Below, piece by piece: positions 9,315 to 16,896 of a stretch of 37,978 bases of DNA. Source of the stretch: an uncultured Lachnospiraceae bacterium (GTDB taxonomy: Bacteria; Bacillota; Clostridia; Lachnospirales; Lachnospiraceae). The stretch is taken from NCBI GenBank assembly GCA_947305245.1, contig CAMZDG010000030.1, forward strand, positions 1 through 37,978. The letters run 5' to 3'. Both the position numbers and the translations under genes were made by a program. Below the pieces are notes generated by a model. That model was not told where the DNA came from. It worked only from the letters and a program-made list of their open reading frames with translations, and did not search any database. How positions within the stretch are numbered: position 1 is the stretch's first letter; every line of letters begins with the position of its first letter.

Positions 9315-9343
9315 ATTATACCAAAAAATTCCGTTTCAGGCAA
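9315..9343 (-). promoter_or_regulatory. Extended -10 promoter for the DUF5717 operon
   Basis: On the minus strand TTGCCT (9338-9343) is followed by a 17-bp spacer and TATAAT (9315-9320), with TG-G immediately before the -10 (extended -10). A start near 9308 gives a leader of about 38 bases before the GTG at 9270. This separates the operon from the ABC exporter genes upstream. Confidence 0.75.
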
Positions 9344-9374
9344 TCCATTTTGACCTGTCTTGCCATAAAATCGC

Positions 9375-10241
9375 TCACTCCAGATTCAGGCGATTTTGCA
9401 CCACGTGAATGGACCAGCAAAACAGAACTACCGCAAAGAACAGGTTGATCAAAAGGCTGATCAGGTTCTTCCCGTTGGCCATGATCAGAGAATTGCTTGA
9501 CTCCGTGATCTGGCTGAACTGAAACATGGTCATGCCAACGCCTAGGATCCCGGAGGCGATGTTCATGGCCATTCTCACGCCGATGTAAGCGATGATGCCC
9601 ATAAGTCCCTTATTCTTCCAGGAATACTGGCCCAAAGTGACCGCGCCAAACATGATGCAGATGGTGCTAAAGGGAGCGATCAATATCGTGATCAAAAAGA
9701 CCATGGCAGAACCGGTAAAGGAGAAACCTGTCTCCCTCTTGATCAAATCCAGGATCGATCCAACGGTATCACTGGCGGACCGGACAAGCTCTGCAATGCT
9801 GACATCCATGACTCTGGAAGCGCCGAGAAGCACAAGAAAGATGACCATGGCATACATGGCAAGCGACAGGATCAATACCCATACGCCCGCGGTCACCGTC
9901 TTAGCGATCAGGATTTCGATCGGCTTGACCGGCAGGGTGTGCGTCAGATACCCCTGATCGGAATACATGCTGCGATAGAAGCGAACGCCCAGCCAGATCA
10001 GGAAGCCATAGCTAATGCCCACCAGCATGACGGCATAAGAAAGGAGACCCAATAATCCAAGAAGCACGCTCAGAAGGCTCATCGGAATGCTTGCATCCTT
10101 TCTCTGACCGATGATGCTTCCAAACAATGGCGAGAGCAGATAGAGCGCACCGAGCGCCGTCACGCAGGCCGCCACGATCAGAAGCAGAACTCCCATCCTT
10201 CCGACGTTTCGAAATTCATGCTTGAACAGTTTCCCTAACAT
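9375..10241 (-). CDS. ABC-2 type transporter permease
   Basis: A 288-residue integral membrane protein with about six hydrophobic segments, including VLLLIVAACVTALGALYLL near residue 20 and a long pair around 75-135, and the cytosolic start MLGKLFKHEFRNVGRMG typical of ABC-2 permeases. It should form the membrane half of an exporter with the ATPase encoded just upstream: the two genes overlap by 7 bp and the ATG at 10241 has AGGGAGG eight bases before it. Substrate is unknown; in Bacillota such pairs often handle antimicrobial peptides or have unknown cargo. Confidence 0.85.
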   Translation of the reverse strand: MLGKLFKHEFRNVGRMGVLLLIVAACVTALGALYLLSPLFGSIIGQRKDASIPMSLLSVLLGLLGLLSYAVMLVGISYGFLIWLGVRFYRSMYSDQGYLTHTLPVKPIEILIAKTVTAGVWVLILSLAMYAMVIFLVLLGASRVMDVSIAELVRSASDTVGSILDLIKRETGFSFTGSAMVFLITILIAPFSTICIMFGAVTLGQYSWKNKGLMGIIAYIGVRMAMNIASGILGVGMTMFQFSQITESSNSLIMANGKNLISLLINLFFAVVLFCWSIHVVQNRLNLE

Positions 10242-10936
10242 GCGAACACCTCCCTGAAATATGCGTCAACGCTCTTTCCCTGCTGCTCTCTTATGGCCGC
10301 GGCGCTGGTATGCAAGATCACCTTTCCCAGGCGCATAAAGAGCACTTCATCCAGCACCTGCTCAATGTCGCTGATCAGATGTGTGGAGATCAGGATGGAG
10401 GAATCCTGACGATAGTTGTTTAGAATCGTCCGAAGAATATAATCTCTGGCCGCGGGATCCACGCCTGCGATGGGCTCGTCCAGCACGTAAAGATCGGCCT
10501 GACGGCTCATGACAAGGATGAGCTGTACCTTCTCCTTGGTGCCCTTGGAGAGCGTCTTCATCTTTGCGTTCGGATCGATCTGCAGGTCGGCGAGCATCTG
10601 CTCTGCCTTATCTCTGGAAAAATCCTCATAGAAATCCACAAAATAATCCAGGATCGTATGAATGGTATCGCCCGGCGCGAGATAGGTACGATCCGGAAGA
10701 TAGGAAATCCTGGCCTTTGTCTCAGGTCCGATCTCCATGCCATTCACCCGGATCTCACCGGAGGTCGGCCGCAGGATCCCGTTGATCATCTTGATCATCG
10801 TGGTCTTTCCGCTGCCGTTCGGTCCAAGCAGGCCGATGATCTTCCCCCTGGGCAGTGAAACCGTCACGTGATCCACGGCATTGATGCCATAACCATATGA
10901 TTTTGTCAGATCGATCAGTTCTAGAAGTTCGCTCAT
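10235..10936 (-). CDS. ABC transporter ATP-binding protein
   Basis: A 233-residue cytosolic ATPase. Walker A is GPNGSGKT at residues 38-45; the signature region reads LSKGTKEKVQ instead of LSGGQ, a variant common among ABC-2 exporters; Walker B and the catalytic Glu are in LYVLDEPIAGVDP; the switch His is in LISTHLISDIEQ. It energises the permease whose gene overlaps its 3' end. The ATG at 10936 is preceded by GGGAGG. Similar pairs are often led by a GntR/YtrA regulator, but none is present here; the gene upstream is divergent and unrelated. Confidence 0.9.
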   Translation of the reverse strand: MSELLELIDLTKSYGYGINAVDHVTVSLPRGKIIGLLGPNGSGKTTMIKMINGILRPTSGEIRVNGMEIGPETKARISYLPDRTYLAPGDTIHTILDYFVDFYEDFSRDKAEQMLADLQIDPNAKMKTLSKGTKEKVQLILVMSRQADLYVLDEPIAGVDPAARDYILRTILNNYRQDSSILISTHLISDIEQVLDEVLFMRLGKVILHTSAAAIREQQGKSVDAYFREVFAC

Positions 10937-10973
10937 AACAACCTCCCGTAAATCGTTATTCTCCCTAACTAAT

Positions 10974-11001
10974 ATACTAATGGAATCCTGTCGTTTGTCA
11001 A
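10974..11001 (-). promoter_or_regulatory. Probable promoter of the ABC exporter pair
   Basis: A consensus -35 TTGACA (10996-11001, minus) is followed after 16 bp by TAGTAT (10974-10979). The -10 is only 4 of 6; an alternative TATATT has a 19-bp spacer. The region also carries direct repeats of CTAAT, which could bind a regulator encoded elsewhere. Confidence 0.5.
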
Positions 11002-11073
11002 TCTTTTTCCCATGGTTCCCTTCCCCGAAAAAGCGGCATACGATATAGGGAAAAGATCCTTGGAATAATAGTC

Positions 11074-12369
11074 ATGTCAAATCTGGAAAACCAATCCTTT
11101 CAGTCAATTTTCGGCCTGTCTGCGGCGAGCGAGCCTTCCTTGGGAAGCATAAAGATCTGCGTCACTTCCTCCTTAGGGCTCCTCCCCGTGAAAGGCGCCG
11201 CCGTCCGCATCGCCTTTACGGGCATGCCGGAGTCACCGGCCACTACCCTCATGACGGATGAATCCGGACAGACGAAAGTCATCTCCCTCCCGGCGCCAAA
11301 CGTATCGCTCTCCTTAAGTCCCGACCAGCCCCAGCCATACTCTGAGGTCACTGTCGCGGTCCAGGCGCCTGATTATGAAGACGCGCTGATTTCCGGCGTT
11401 CAGATCCTTCCGGGAGAGCTGGCCGTCTTGCCCGTTCGCCTGCGCCCTCTCTTCCTTCCGAACAGTTCGGGGGAGGAGCTCTACGTCATCCCCGCCCACA
11501 CGCTCTTTAGCGATGATCCGCCCAAGCTCCCGGAGGCGGAGATCAAGCCCCTGCCGGACACGGGAGAGATCGTCTTAAGCCGCGTGGTCATTCCCGAATA
11601 TATCATTGTTCATGACGGCGCTCCCGAGGACTCCTCCGCGCCAAATTATTACGTGCGCTACAAGGATTATATCAAGAACGTTGCCGCGTGTGAGATCTAT
11701 TCCACCTGGCCGGAGCAGGCGATCCTCGCCAACGTCCTTGCCATCGAGTCCTTCACGCTCAACCGCATTTACACGGAATGGTACCGCTCCAAGGGCTATG
11801 ATTTCACCATCACTTCCTCCACCGCGTATGATCAGAAATGGGTGAATGGCAGGAACACCTATGAAAACATTGACCGTCTGGTGGATACCATCTTCGCGAA
11901 TTACCTGTCCCGCCCCGGCGTGAGGCAGCCCATCTTTACCTCCTACTGCGACGGAAATCAGACAACCTGCGGCGGCCTAAATCAGTGGGGTTCGAGATAT
12001 CTGGCGGACGAGGGCTACAGTGCCATCGAGATCCTGAGGCGCTACTATGGCAATGACTTATATGTCAATACGGCGCAGCAGATCTCCGGCGTTCCTTCCT
12101 CCTATCCGGGTTATAATCTGCAAAACGGCTCCACGGGCGAGAAGGTTCGTCAGCTCCAGTCGCAGCTAAACCGCATCTCACAGAACTACCCCGCCATTCC
12201 AAAGCTTGTGGAGGACGGGATCTACGGGCCCGCCACCGCCCAGTCCGTGCGCGTCTTCCAGCGGGTTTTTGGCCTTCCTGAGACCGGTGTCACGGACTTC
12301 GCCACCTGGTATAAAATTTCCGAAATCTATGTCGGGATCACCAGAATCTCCGAACCCGGCACCTATTAG
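11074..12369 (+). CDS. SpoIID-like protein with C-terminal peptidoglycan-binding domain
   Basis: A 431-residue protein. Residues about 24-125 form a beta-rich Ig/carboxypeptidase-regulatory-like domain. Residues about 175-327 resemble the SpoIID/LytB fold: VRYKDYIKNVAACEIYSTWP corresponds to the SpoIID segment carrying the catalytic Glu (Glu207 here in ACEIY), and SYCDGNQTTCGGLNQWGS matches the later Cys/Gly-rich part. Residues about 350-420 are a PG_binding_1 repeat domain (GSTGEKVRQLQSQLN, DGIYGPATAQSVRVFQ). SpoIID is a lytic transglycosylase acting on denuded glycan strands in sporulation. No signal peptide or membrane anchor is visible at the N-terminus, which is odd for a wall enzyme. 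Single gene, divergent from the ABC pair; only a weak ribosome site (TTGGAATAATAGTC). Confidence 0.75.
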   Translation: MSNLENQSFQSIFGLSAASEPSLGSIKICVTSSLGLLPVKGAAVRIAFTGMPESPATTLMTDESGQTKVISLPAPNVSLSLSPDQPQPYSEVTVAVQAPDYEDALISGVQILPGELAVLPVRLRPLFLPNSSGEELYVIPAHTLFSDDPPKLPEAEIKPLPDTGEIVLSRVVIPEYIIVHDGAPEDSSAPNYYVRYKDYIKNVAACEIYSTWPEQAILANVLAIESFTLNRIYTEWYRSKGYDFTITSSTAYDQKWVNGRNTYENIDRLVDTIFANYLSRPGVRQPIFTSYCDGNQTTCGGLNQWGSRYLADEGYSAIEILRRYYGNDLYVNTAQQISGVPSSYPGYNLQNGSTGEKVRQLQSQLNRISQNYPAIPKLVEDGIYGPATAQSVRVFQRVFGLPETGVTDFATWYKISEIYVGITRISEPGTY

Positions 12370-12458
12370 AGAATAAGGAATGCCATGACCTTCGTTTCCG
12401 GTGCTTATTAAAAAAAGGGATTCCCTAACCTCCGATCCTTGAATCATTGCGAAATCTT

Positions 12459-13340
12459 CTAACTTCGATACTGGCCCGGGGCGATCCCGAAGGCAGCGCG
12501 AAAATTGCGCAGGAACACGGAATAATCCCCAAAGCCCGTACTCTGATATGCAGCGGTAACGCTCTCCCCCTTTTTTAGGAGCTCACAGGCCCGGATCAGC
12601 CGCTTATTCATCACGAAGGCGTGCGCCGTCACGCCCGTGAGTTCCTTGAATTTTCGAAGGAAATGGTACTTGCTCATGTGCACCTGCTCCGCGAGCACGT
12701 CCAGCGTAATGTTCTCCTCCAGATGCTCCTCCACGTAGGCGTTCACCCGCTCTACCAGCGGATGCTCTGCCACGAACTCTCCCGCCAGCAAGGATTCCTT
12801 CCGCGTGCAAAGAAGGTTTAAGTGCGAGAAAAAGAGTGTGAGATACCCGCGGTCCATGGTGCGGCGGATCCCCGTGGATTCCCCGTCCATGGCAAGCTTT
12901 AAGAGATATCCCCGGAGCATTTCCTCATAATACACGGGGAAATGCCATGCCCGCGACGCCGAAGTCCGAAAGCACTCCGTCAGGTCCATCTCCGCTTCCG
13001 AAAGTCCCCGAAGGTAAGCGCCGGTCACCCAGAGAATGATGCGCTTGGAGTTCTCTCCCGCCGCTTCCGTCGGCTGATATTTATGCATTACGTTCAGGTC
13101 GATCAGGAGAAAATCTCCCTTGTGAAGGTGATAGCTTTGCGTCTCCACCATAGAGGAATACTCCCCCTCAAGCACATAGAGGATCTCGTAGAAATTGTGA
13201 TAATGAAATGCCATGGCGCCCGTGGGAACGCCCTCTTTTTCATAGACCTCATAATCCCCGTCGATCAGGTATTGGCGCTCTTCCGTGGCAGGGAGCCTAC
13301 GGATCCGCCCGCTCCCAGTCTTCTTTTTTTCCTCTTTCAC
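12459..13340 (-). CDS. AraC family regulator, divergent from uxuAB
   Basis: A 293-residue transcription factor with an N-terminal cupin-like sensing domain (FHYHNFYEILYVLEGEYS, then HKGDFLLIDLNVMHKY) and a C-terminal double helix-turn-helix of the AraC type (LDVLAEQVHMSKYHFLRKFKEL; STGFGDYSVFLRNFRAAFG). I place the start at a GTG at 13340 because GGAGG lies seven bases upstream; an in-frame ATG six codons earlier (13358) has no ribosome site. It is transcribed away from uxuA across a 286-bp gap that contains direct repeats with 21-bp period, so it most likely activates or represses uxuAB in response to a hexuronate or its breakdown product. Inducer identity is inference. Confidence 0.88.
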   Translation of the reverse strand: MKEEKKKTGSGRIRRLPATEERQYLIDGDYEVYEKEGVPTGAMAFHYHNFYEILYVLEGEYSSMVETQSYHLHKGDFLLIDLNVMHKYQPTEAAGENSKRIILWVTGAYLRGLSEAEMDLTECFRTSASRAWHFPVYYEEMLRGYLLKLAMDGESTGIRRTMDRGYLTLFFSHLNLLCTRKESLLAGEFVAEHPLVERVNAYVEEHLEENITLDVLAEQVHMSKYHFLRKFKELTGVTAHAFVMNKRLIRACELLKKGESVTAAYQSTGFGDYSVFLRNFRAAFGIAPGQYRS

Positions 13341-13463
13341 GTCCAGTCCTCCAAGCATCTCAGTGCACTTTTATTTCCAGTCCTTTTCCATTTCGCAGCG
13401 CCACACTTTTTCGCATCCGATCGTCTTACGTCACGATTCCTTCGCACGTCTCTTTCATATGGT

Positions 13464-13499
13464 AGCAATTTTTACATGTTTTTGAGCAATTTATATGCT
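13464..13499. promoter_or_regulatory. Candidate AraC-type operator (two direct repeats) before uxuA
   Basis: AGCAATTTTTACATG (from 13464) and AGCAATTTATATGC (from 13485) are direct repeats exactly 21 bp apart, two turns of the helix, as AraC-family dimers prefer. The downstream copy ends where the -35 of the uxuA promoter would lie: a -10-like TATACT is at 13522-13527 and has no good -35, as expected of an activator-dependent promoter. Confidence 0.55.
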
Positions 13500-13626
13500 T
13501 TTCTTGCATTTATAGTTTGATTATACTAAGAACAGACAGTGGTTGCAAGGATTATTTTATCCTTGCCAAAGCAAATCAGGCGCTCGCATCGTCCTGCGCC
13601 GAACATCATTCCAGGAGGAAAAAACA

Positions 13627-14694
13627 ATGCAGATGACTTTACGCTGGTATGGCAGCAAGTACGACACGGTAACCCTGAAACAGATCCGTCAGATCCCCGG
13701 CGTGACGGGCGTGATCTCCACGCTTTACGGCACGGCTCCCGGTGAGGTTTGGGAGATGGAAGACATCCTGGCCCTCAAGAAAGAGATCGAGGACGCAGGC
13801 CTGAAGCTCGTCGGCATCGAGAGCGTAAACGTGCATGACGCCATCAAGGTTGGCACGCCTGACCGCGACAAATACATCGACAACTATATCACCACGCTGG
13901 AGCGCCTTGGCCAGGCCGGCATCCACATGGTATGCTACAACTTCATGCCCGTGTTCGACTGGACCAGGACCGAGCTGGCACGCGTTCGTCCCGACGGTTC
14001 CACCGTGCTCGCTTATACGCAGGAGGCCGTGGATGCCCTCAATCCCGAGGACATGTTCGCTTCCATCAGCGGCGATTCCAACGGCGCCATCCTTCCCGGC
14101 TGGGAGCCTGAGCGCATGGCACACATCAAGGAGCTCTTTGAAATGTATAAGGACGTGGATGACGAGAAGCTCTTCGCGAACCTCAAGTACTTCCTCGAGC
14201 GCATCATGCCCGTCTGCGACAAGTATGACATTAACATGGCGATCCACCCCGACGATCCCGCCTGGAGCGTGTTCGGACTGCCCCGCATCATCATCAACAA
14301 GCAAAACATCCTTCGCATGATGAAGATGGTGGACAACCGTCATAACGGCGTGACCTTCTGCTCCGGTTCTTACGGCACCAATCTGGAGAATGACCTTCCT
14401 GACATGATCCGCTCCCTGAAGGGACGCATTCACTTTGCGCACGTGCGTAACCTGAAGTTCAACTCTCCCACCGATTTCGAGGAGTCCGCGCATCTTTCCA
14501 GCGACGGCACTTTCGACATGTACGAGATCATGCTCGCACTGTATGACATTGGATTTGACGGACCGATCCGTCCGGACCACGGGCGCATGATCTGGGACGA
14601 GGTGGCAATGCCCGGGTACGGCCTCTACGACAGAGCATTGGGTGCGACATACCTCAATGGACTTTGGGAGGCAATCTGCAAGTCTCATAAATAA
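13627..14694 (+). CDS. uxuA: Mannonate dehydratase
   Basis: A 355-residue cytosolic enzyme of the xylose-isomerase-like TIM-barrel type that dehydrates D-mannonate to 2-keto-3-deoxygluconate in glucuronate breakdown. It begins MQMTLRWYGSKYDTVTLKQI and carries the family segments GVISTLYGTAPGEVW, VCYNFMPVFDWTRTEL, NMAIHPDDPAWSVFGLPRI, FCSGSYGT and FAHVRNLK, which supply metal- and substrate-binding His, Cys and Asp residues. The ATG at 13627 has a perfect AGGAGG eight bases upstream; a longer frame reaching 13543 lacks one and would overlap the promoter region. It is followed after 20 bp by uxuB. Confidence 0.95.
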   Translation: MQMTLRWYGSKYDTVTLKQIRQIPGVTGVISTLYGTAPGEVWEMEDILALKKEIEDAGLKLVGIESVNVHDAIKVGTPDRDKYIDNYITTLERLGQAGIHMVCYNFMPVFDWTRTELARVRPDGSTVLAYTQEAVDALNPEDMFASISGDSNGAILPGWEPERMAHIKELFEMYKDVDDEKLFANLKYFLERIMPVCDKYDINMAIHPDDPAWSVFGLPRIIINKQNILRMMKMVDNRHNGVTFCSGSYGTNLENDLPDMIRSLKGRIHFAHVRNLKFNSPTDFEESAHLSSDGTFDMYEIMLALYDIGFDGPIRPDHGRMIWDEVAMPGYGLYDRALGATYLNGLWEAICKSHK

Positions 14695-14714
14695 TCATAA
14701 GATTTAGCCAAAGA

Positions 14715-16352
14715 ATGGCGGAAAGTGTGAGAAATATGAAGCTAACATTAGAGGGAATTCGGGAAGAAAAGAAGGAGTATCTTGCAAAAGGGTACAGACT
14801 TCCTGAGTTTGATTATGAAGCTGTTAAGCGAAATACCTATGAGAGGCCGGTGTGGATTCATTTTGGCGCGGGAAATATCTTCCGCGCGTTTCAGGCGAAC
14901 GTGGTACAGAATCTGTTAAATCAGGGGATCATGGACGTAGGTCTGGTTGCGGCGGAAGGATATGATTATGAGATCATTGAAAAGAGTAACAGGCCGCATG
15001 ACAATTTGAGTCTGTTGGCGACGCTGAAGGCCGCAGGGACGGTGGAAAAGACCGTAGTTGGCTCGATCATGGAGTCGTTGATCCTGGATTCGGAAAATGA
15101 GGCGGAATATGGCCGGCTGAAGGAGATCTTTCGGAATCCAAGCCTGCAGATGGCAAGCTTTACGATCACGGAAAAGGGTTACAGCCTGGTGAACGGAAAA
15201 GGCGAGTTACTTCCCAGTGTGGCTGAGGATTACGAAAAAGGCCCGCAAAAGCCCGGAAGCTATCTTGGCAAGGTGGTTTCCCTGTTATATACCAGATTTG
15301 AGGCCGGAAAGCTCCCAATCGCGATGGTCAGCATGGACAACTGCTCCCACAATGGAGACAAGCTTTATGCGGCAGTGAGTGCCTTCGCGGAAAAATGGTG
15401 TGAAAACGGCCTGGCTGACAAAGAATTCCTTGCTTACGTCAATGATCCTGCCAAGGTCTCCTTCCCTTGGAGCATGATCGATAAGATCACGCCCAGACCG
15501 GATGCCAAGGTGGAGAAAATGCTTCTGGACGACGGTATGGAAAGCCTTGAGCCCGTCATCACCTCCAAGAATACCTACATTGCTCCGTTTGTGAATGCGG
15601 AGGAGTGCGAATATCTTGTGATCGAGGATGCATTCCCGAACGGAAAGCCTCCCATCGACAAGGGCGGCATTATCTTTACGGACCGCGAGACCGTGGACAA
15701 GGTGGAAAAGATGAAGGTCTGCACCTGCTTAAATCCCCTGCACACCACCCTCGCAATTTACGGTTGTCTTCTTGGCTACACACTGATCGCTGATGAGATG
15801 AAGAATCCACTTCTCAAGAAGTTTGTTGAAACGGTCGGTTACGTGGAGGGCCTTCCTGTCGTGGTGGATCCCGGGATCATCAAGCCGAAGGATTTCATCG
15901 ATGCGGTGGTGAACGTCCGCATTCCCAATCCCTTTATGCCGGACACGCCGCAAAGGATCGCAACCGACACCTCGCAAAAGCTCGCCATTCGCTTTGGCGA
16001 GACCATCAAGGCGTATGAAAAGAGGCCCGATCTCAGCGTGAGCGACCTAAAGTTCATCCCTCTCGTGTTTGCAGGTTGGCTACGCTATCTTATGGCGGTG
16101 GATGATCAGGGTAACGCATTCACGCCGAGCTCTGATCCCCTGCTCGACATGGCAATGCCTTACGTGGCAGGCTATGCGCTCAGTGACGCGCCGAAGGATC
16201 TGTCCGGGCTTGACGGTCTTTTGCAAAATGAGAAGATCTTTGGCGTGGATCTGGTAAAGCTCCAAATGGCAGATAAGGTCAAGGAGTATTTCCTTCAGCT
16301 CTCTTCCGGGAAGGGTGCCGTGGAAAGTACTTTGCGTAAGTTTTTTGCTTAA
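14715..16352 (+). CDS. uxuB: Fructuronate reductase / mannitol dehydrogenase family protein
   Basis: A 545-residue NAD(P)-dependent polyol dehydrogenase-family enzyme, expected to interconvert D-fructuronate and D-mannonate one step before UxuA. The N-terminal Rossmann part has WIHFGAGNIFRAFQA; the family signature around the catalytic Lys is within VSMDNCSHNGDKL, and the C-terminal helical domain has CLNPLHTTLAIYGCLLGY. Residues from about 350 onward contain VDPGIIKPKDFIDAVVNVRIPNP. The start is uncertain: ATG 14715 has no good ribosome site, and ATG 14736, seven codons on, gives the MKLTLEG start that I think is commoner in the family. The first 500-600 bases use more AT-rich codons than the rest. 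Cotranscribed with uxuA. Confidence 0.9.
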   Translation: MAESVRNMKLTLEGIREEKKEYLAKGYRLPEFDYEAVKRNTYERPVWIHFGAGNIFRAFQANVVQNLLNQGIMDVGLVAAEGYDYEIIEKSNRPHDNLSLLATLKAAGTVEKTVVGSIMESLILDSENEAEYGRLKEIFRNPSLQMASFTITEKGYSLVNGKGELLPSVAEDYEKGPQKPGSYLGKVVSLLYTRFEAGKLPIAMVSMDNCSHNGDKLYAAVSAFAEKWCENGLADKEFLAYVNDPAKVSFPWSMIDKITPRPDAKVEKMLLDDGMESLEPVITSKNTYIAPFVNAEECEYLVIEDAFPNGKPPIDKGGIIFTDRETVDKVEKMKVCTCLNPLHTTLAIYGCLLGYTLIADEMKNPLLKKFVETVGYVEGLPVVVDPGIIKPKDFIDAVVNVRIPNPFMPDTPQRIATDTSQKLAIRFGETIKAYEKRPDLSVSDLKFIPLVFAGWLRYLMAVDDQGNAFTPSSDPLLDMAMPYVAGYALSDAPKDLSGLDGLLQNEKIFGVDLVKLQMADKVKEYFLQLSSGKGAVESTLRKFFA

Positions 16353-16377
16353 TTACTTTTCGGAGTATTCCGCCATA

Positions 16378-16403
16378 CTACTTTTGGTTGTATTTGAAAG
16401 TAG
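16378..16403. promoter_or_regulatory. Inverted repeat upstream of the XRE regulator
   Basis: CTACTTT (16378-16384) and AAAGTAG (16397-16403) form a perfect 7-bp inverted repeat with a 12-base spacer. It lies 26 bp after the uxuB stop and about 77 bp before the regulator's ATG. A -10-like TATAAT in CGTATTATAATATAG lies between it and the gene. It may be the regulator's own operator, or a weak terminator of uxuAB, since T6 follows ten bases later. Confidence 0.4.
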
Positions 16404-16480
16404 TCTAAATTAGTTTTTTCAATTTACAACCATTCGTATTATAATATAGACATCAAATAGAACATACGGAGGTTGCTACC

Positions 16481-16789
16481 ATGAAAAATCTGTTAATGCT
16501 TCGCAATCATGCAGGATTAACGCAGCAGGCCTTGGCCGATCATTTTCATCTCAGTCAGCAGACCATCTACAAGTATGAGCACGGTTTGGCCGAGCCAGAC
16601 GTTGAAACGATGATCCAGTTTGCGAAATTCTTCGGCGTCTCGGTTGATTACCTGATCGGGAACGAGCCGGAAGAGCCGCAGGAGATTGATTACACCGTTG
16701 ATGAAAAGGAAACGATCAACAAGCTCCGCCAGCTTTCTCCCCTGCACAGGGAAACCATCAACATACTGATCAATCAATTGATGAAATAA
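16481..16789 (+). CDS. XRE family helix-turn-helix regulator
   Basis: A 102-residue protein with a Cro/CI-type helix-turn-helix at residues 2-60 (LRNHAGLTQQALADHFHLSQ, then YKYEHGLAEPDVETM and FFGVSVDYLIG). The remaining 40 residues are acidic, then amphipathic helical, and could mediate dimerisation. GGAGG lies nine to ten bases before the ATG at 16481. It has its own AT-rich promoter region, including a TATAAT, and ends directly before a strong terminator, so it is probably monocistronic. Its targets are not evident from context. Confidence 0.9.
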   Translation: MKNLLMLRNHAGLTQQALADHFHLSQQTIYKYEHGLAEPDVETMIQFAKFFGVSVDYLIGNEPEEPQEIDYTVDEKETINKLRQLSPLHRETINILINQLMK

Positions 16790-16791
16790 GA

Positions 16792-16830
16792 AAAAGGCCA
16801 AAGCACCCCCGGTGTTTTGGCCTTTTCCTT
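16792..16830. terminator. Bidirectional intrinsic terminator
   Basis: A 16-bp stem (16792-16807 against 16811-16826, one G-T pair) with a CCC loop, its arms ending in AAAA and TTTT. Read on the plus strand it ends the XRE gene; on the minus strand the T-run TTTTTCTT follows, so it can also end transcription from the ATPase gene at 16897-19491. Confidence 0.88.
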
Positions 16831-16896
16831 AGCTATATTTTCATCTCTCTCACTTCTTAATTCCGGCTTCCTACTCTCGCTTCTTACTCTTGCTTT

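Noticed and set aside
12370..12458. Terminator between the SpoIID-like gene and the convergent AraC gene
   Set aside because: Only a 6-bp AATAAG/CTTATT pair with a long loop is visible, too weak to call.
13543..13626. N-terminal extension of UxuA
   Set aside because: The extra 28 residues do not fit the family and a perfect AGGAGG precedes the ATG at 13627.
13639..14688. 349-residue minus-strand open frame
   Set aside because: It is antisense to uxuA over its whole length, and His/Val-rich as expected for a shadow of a high-GC gene.
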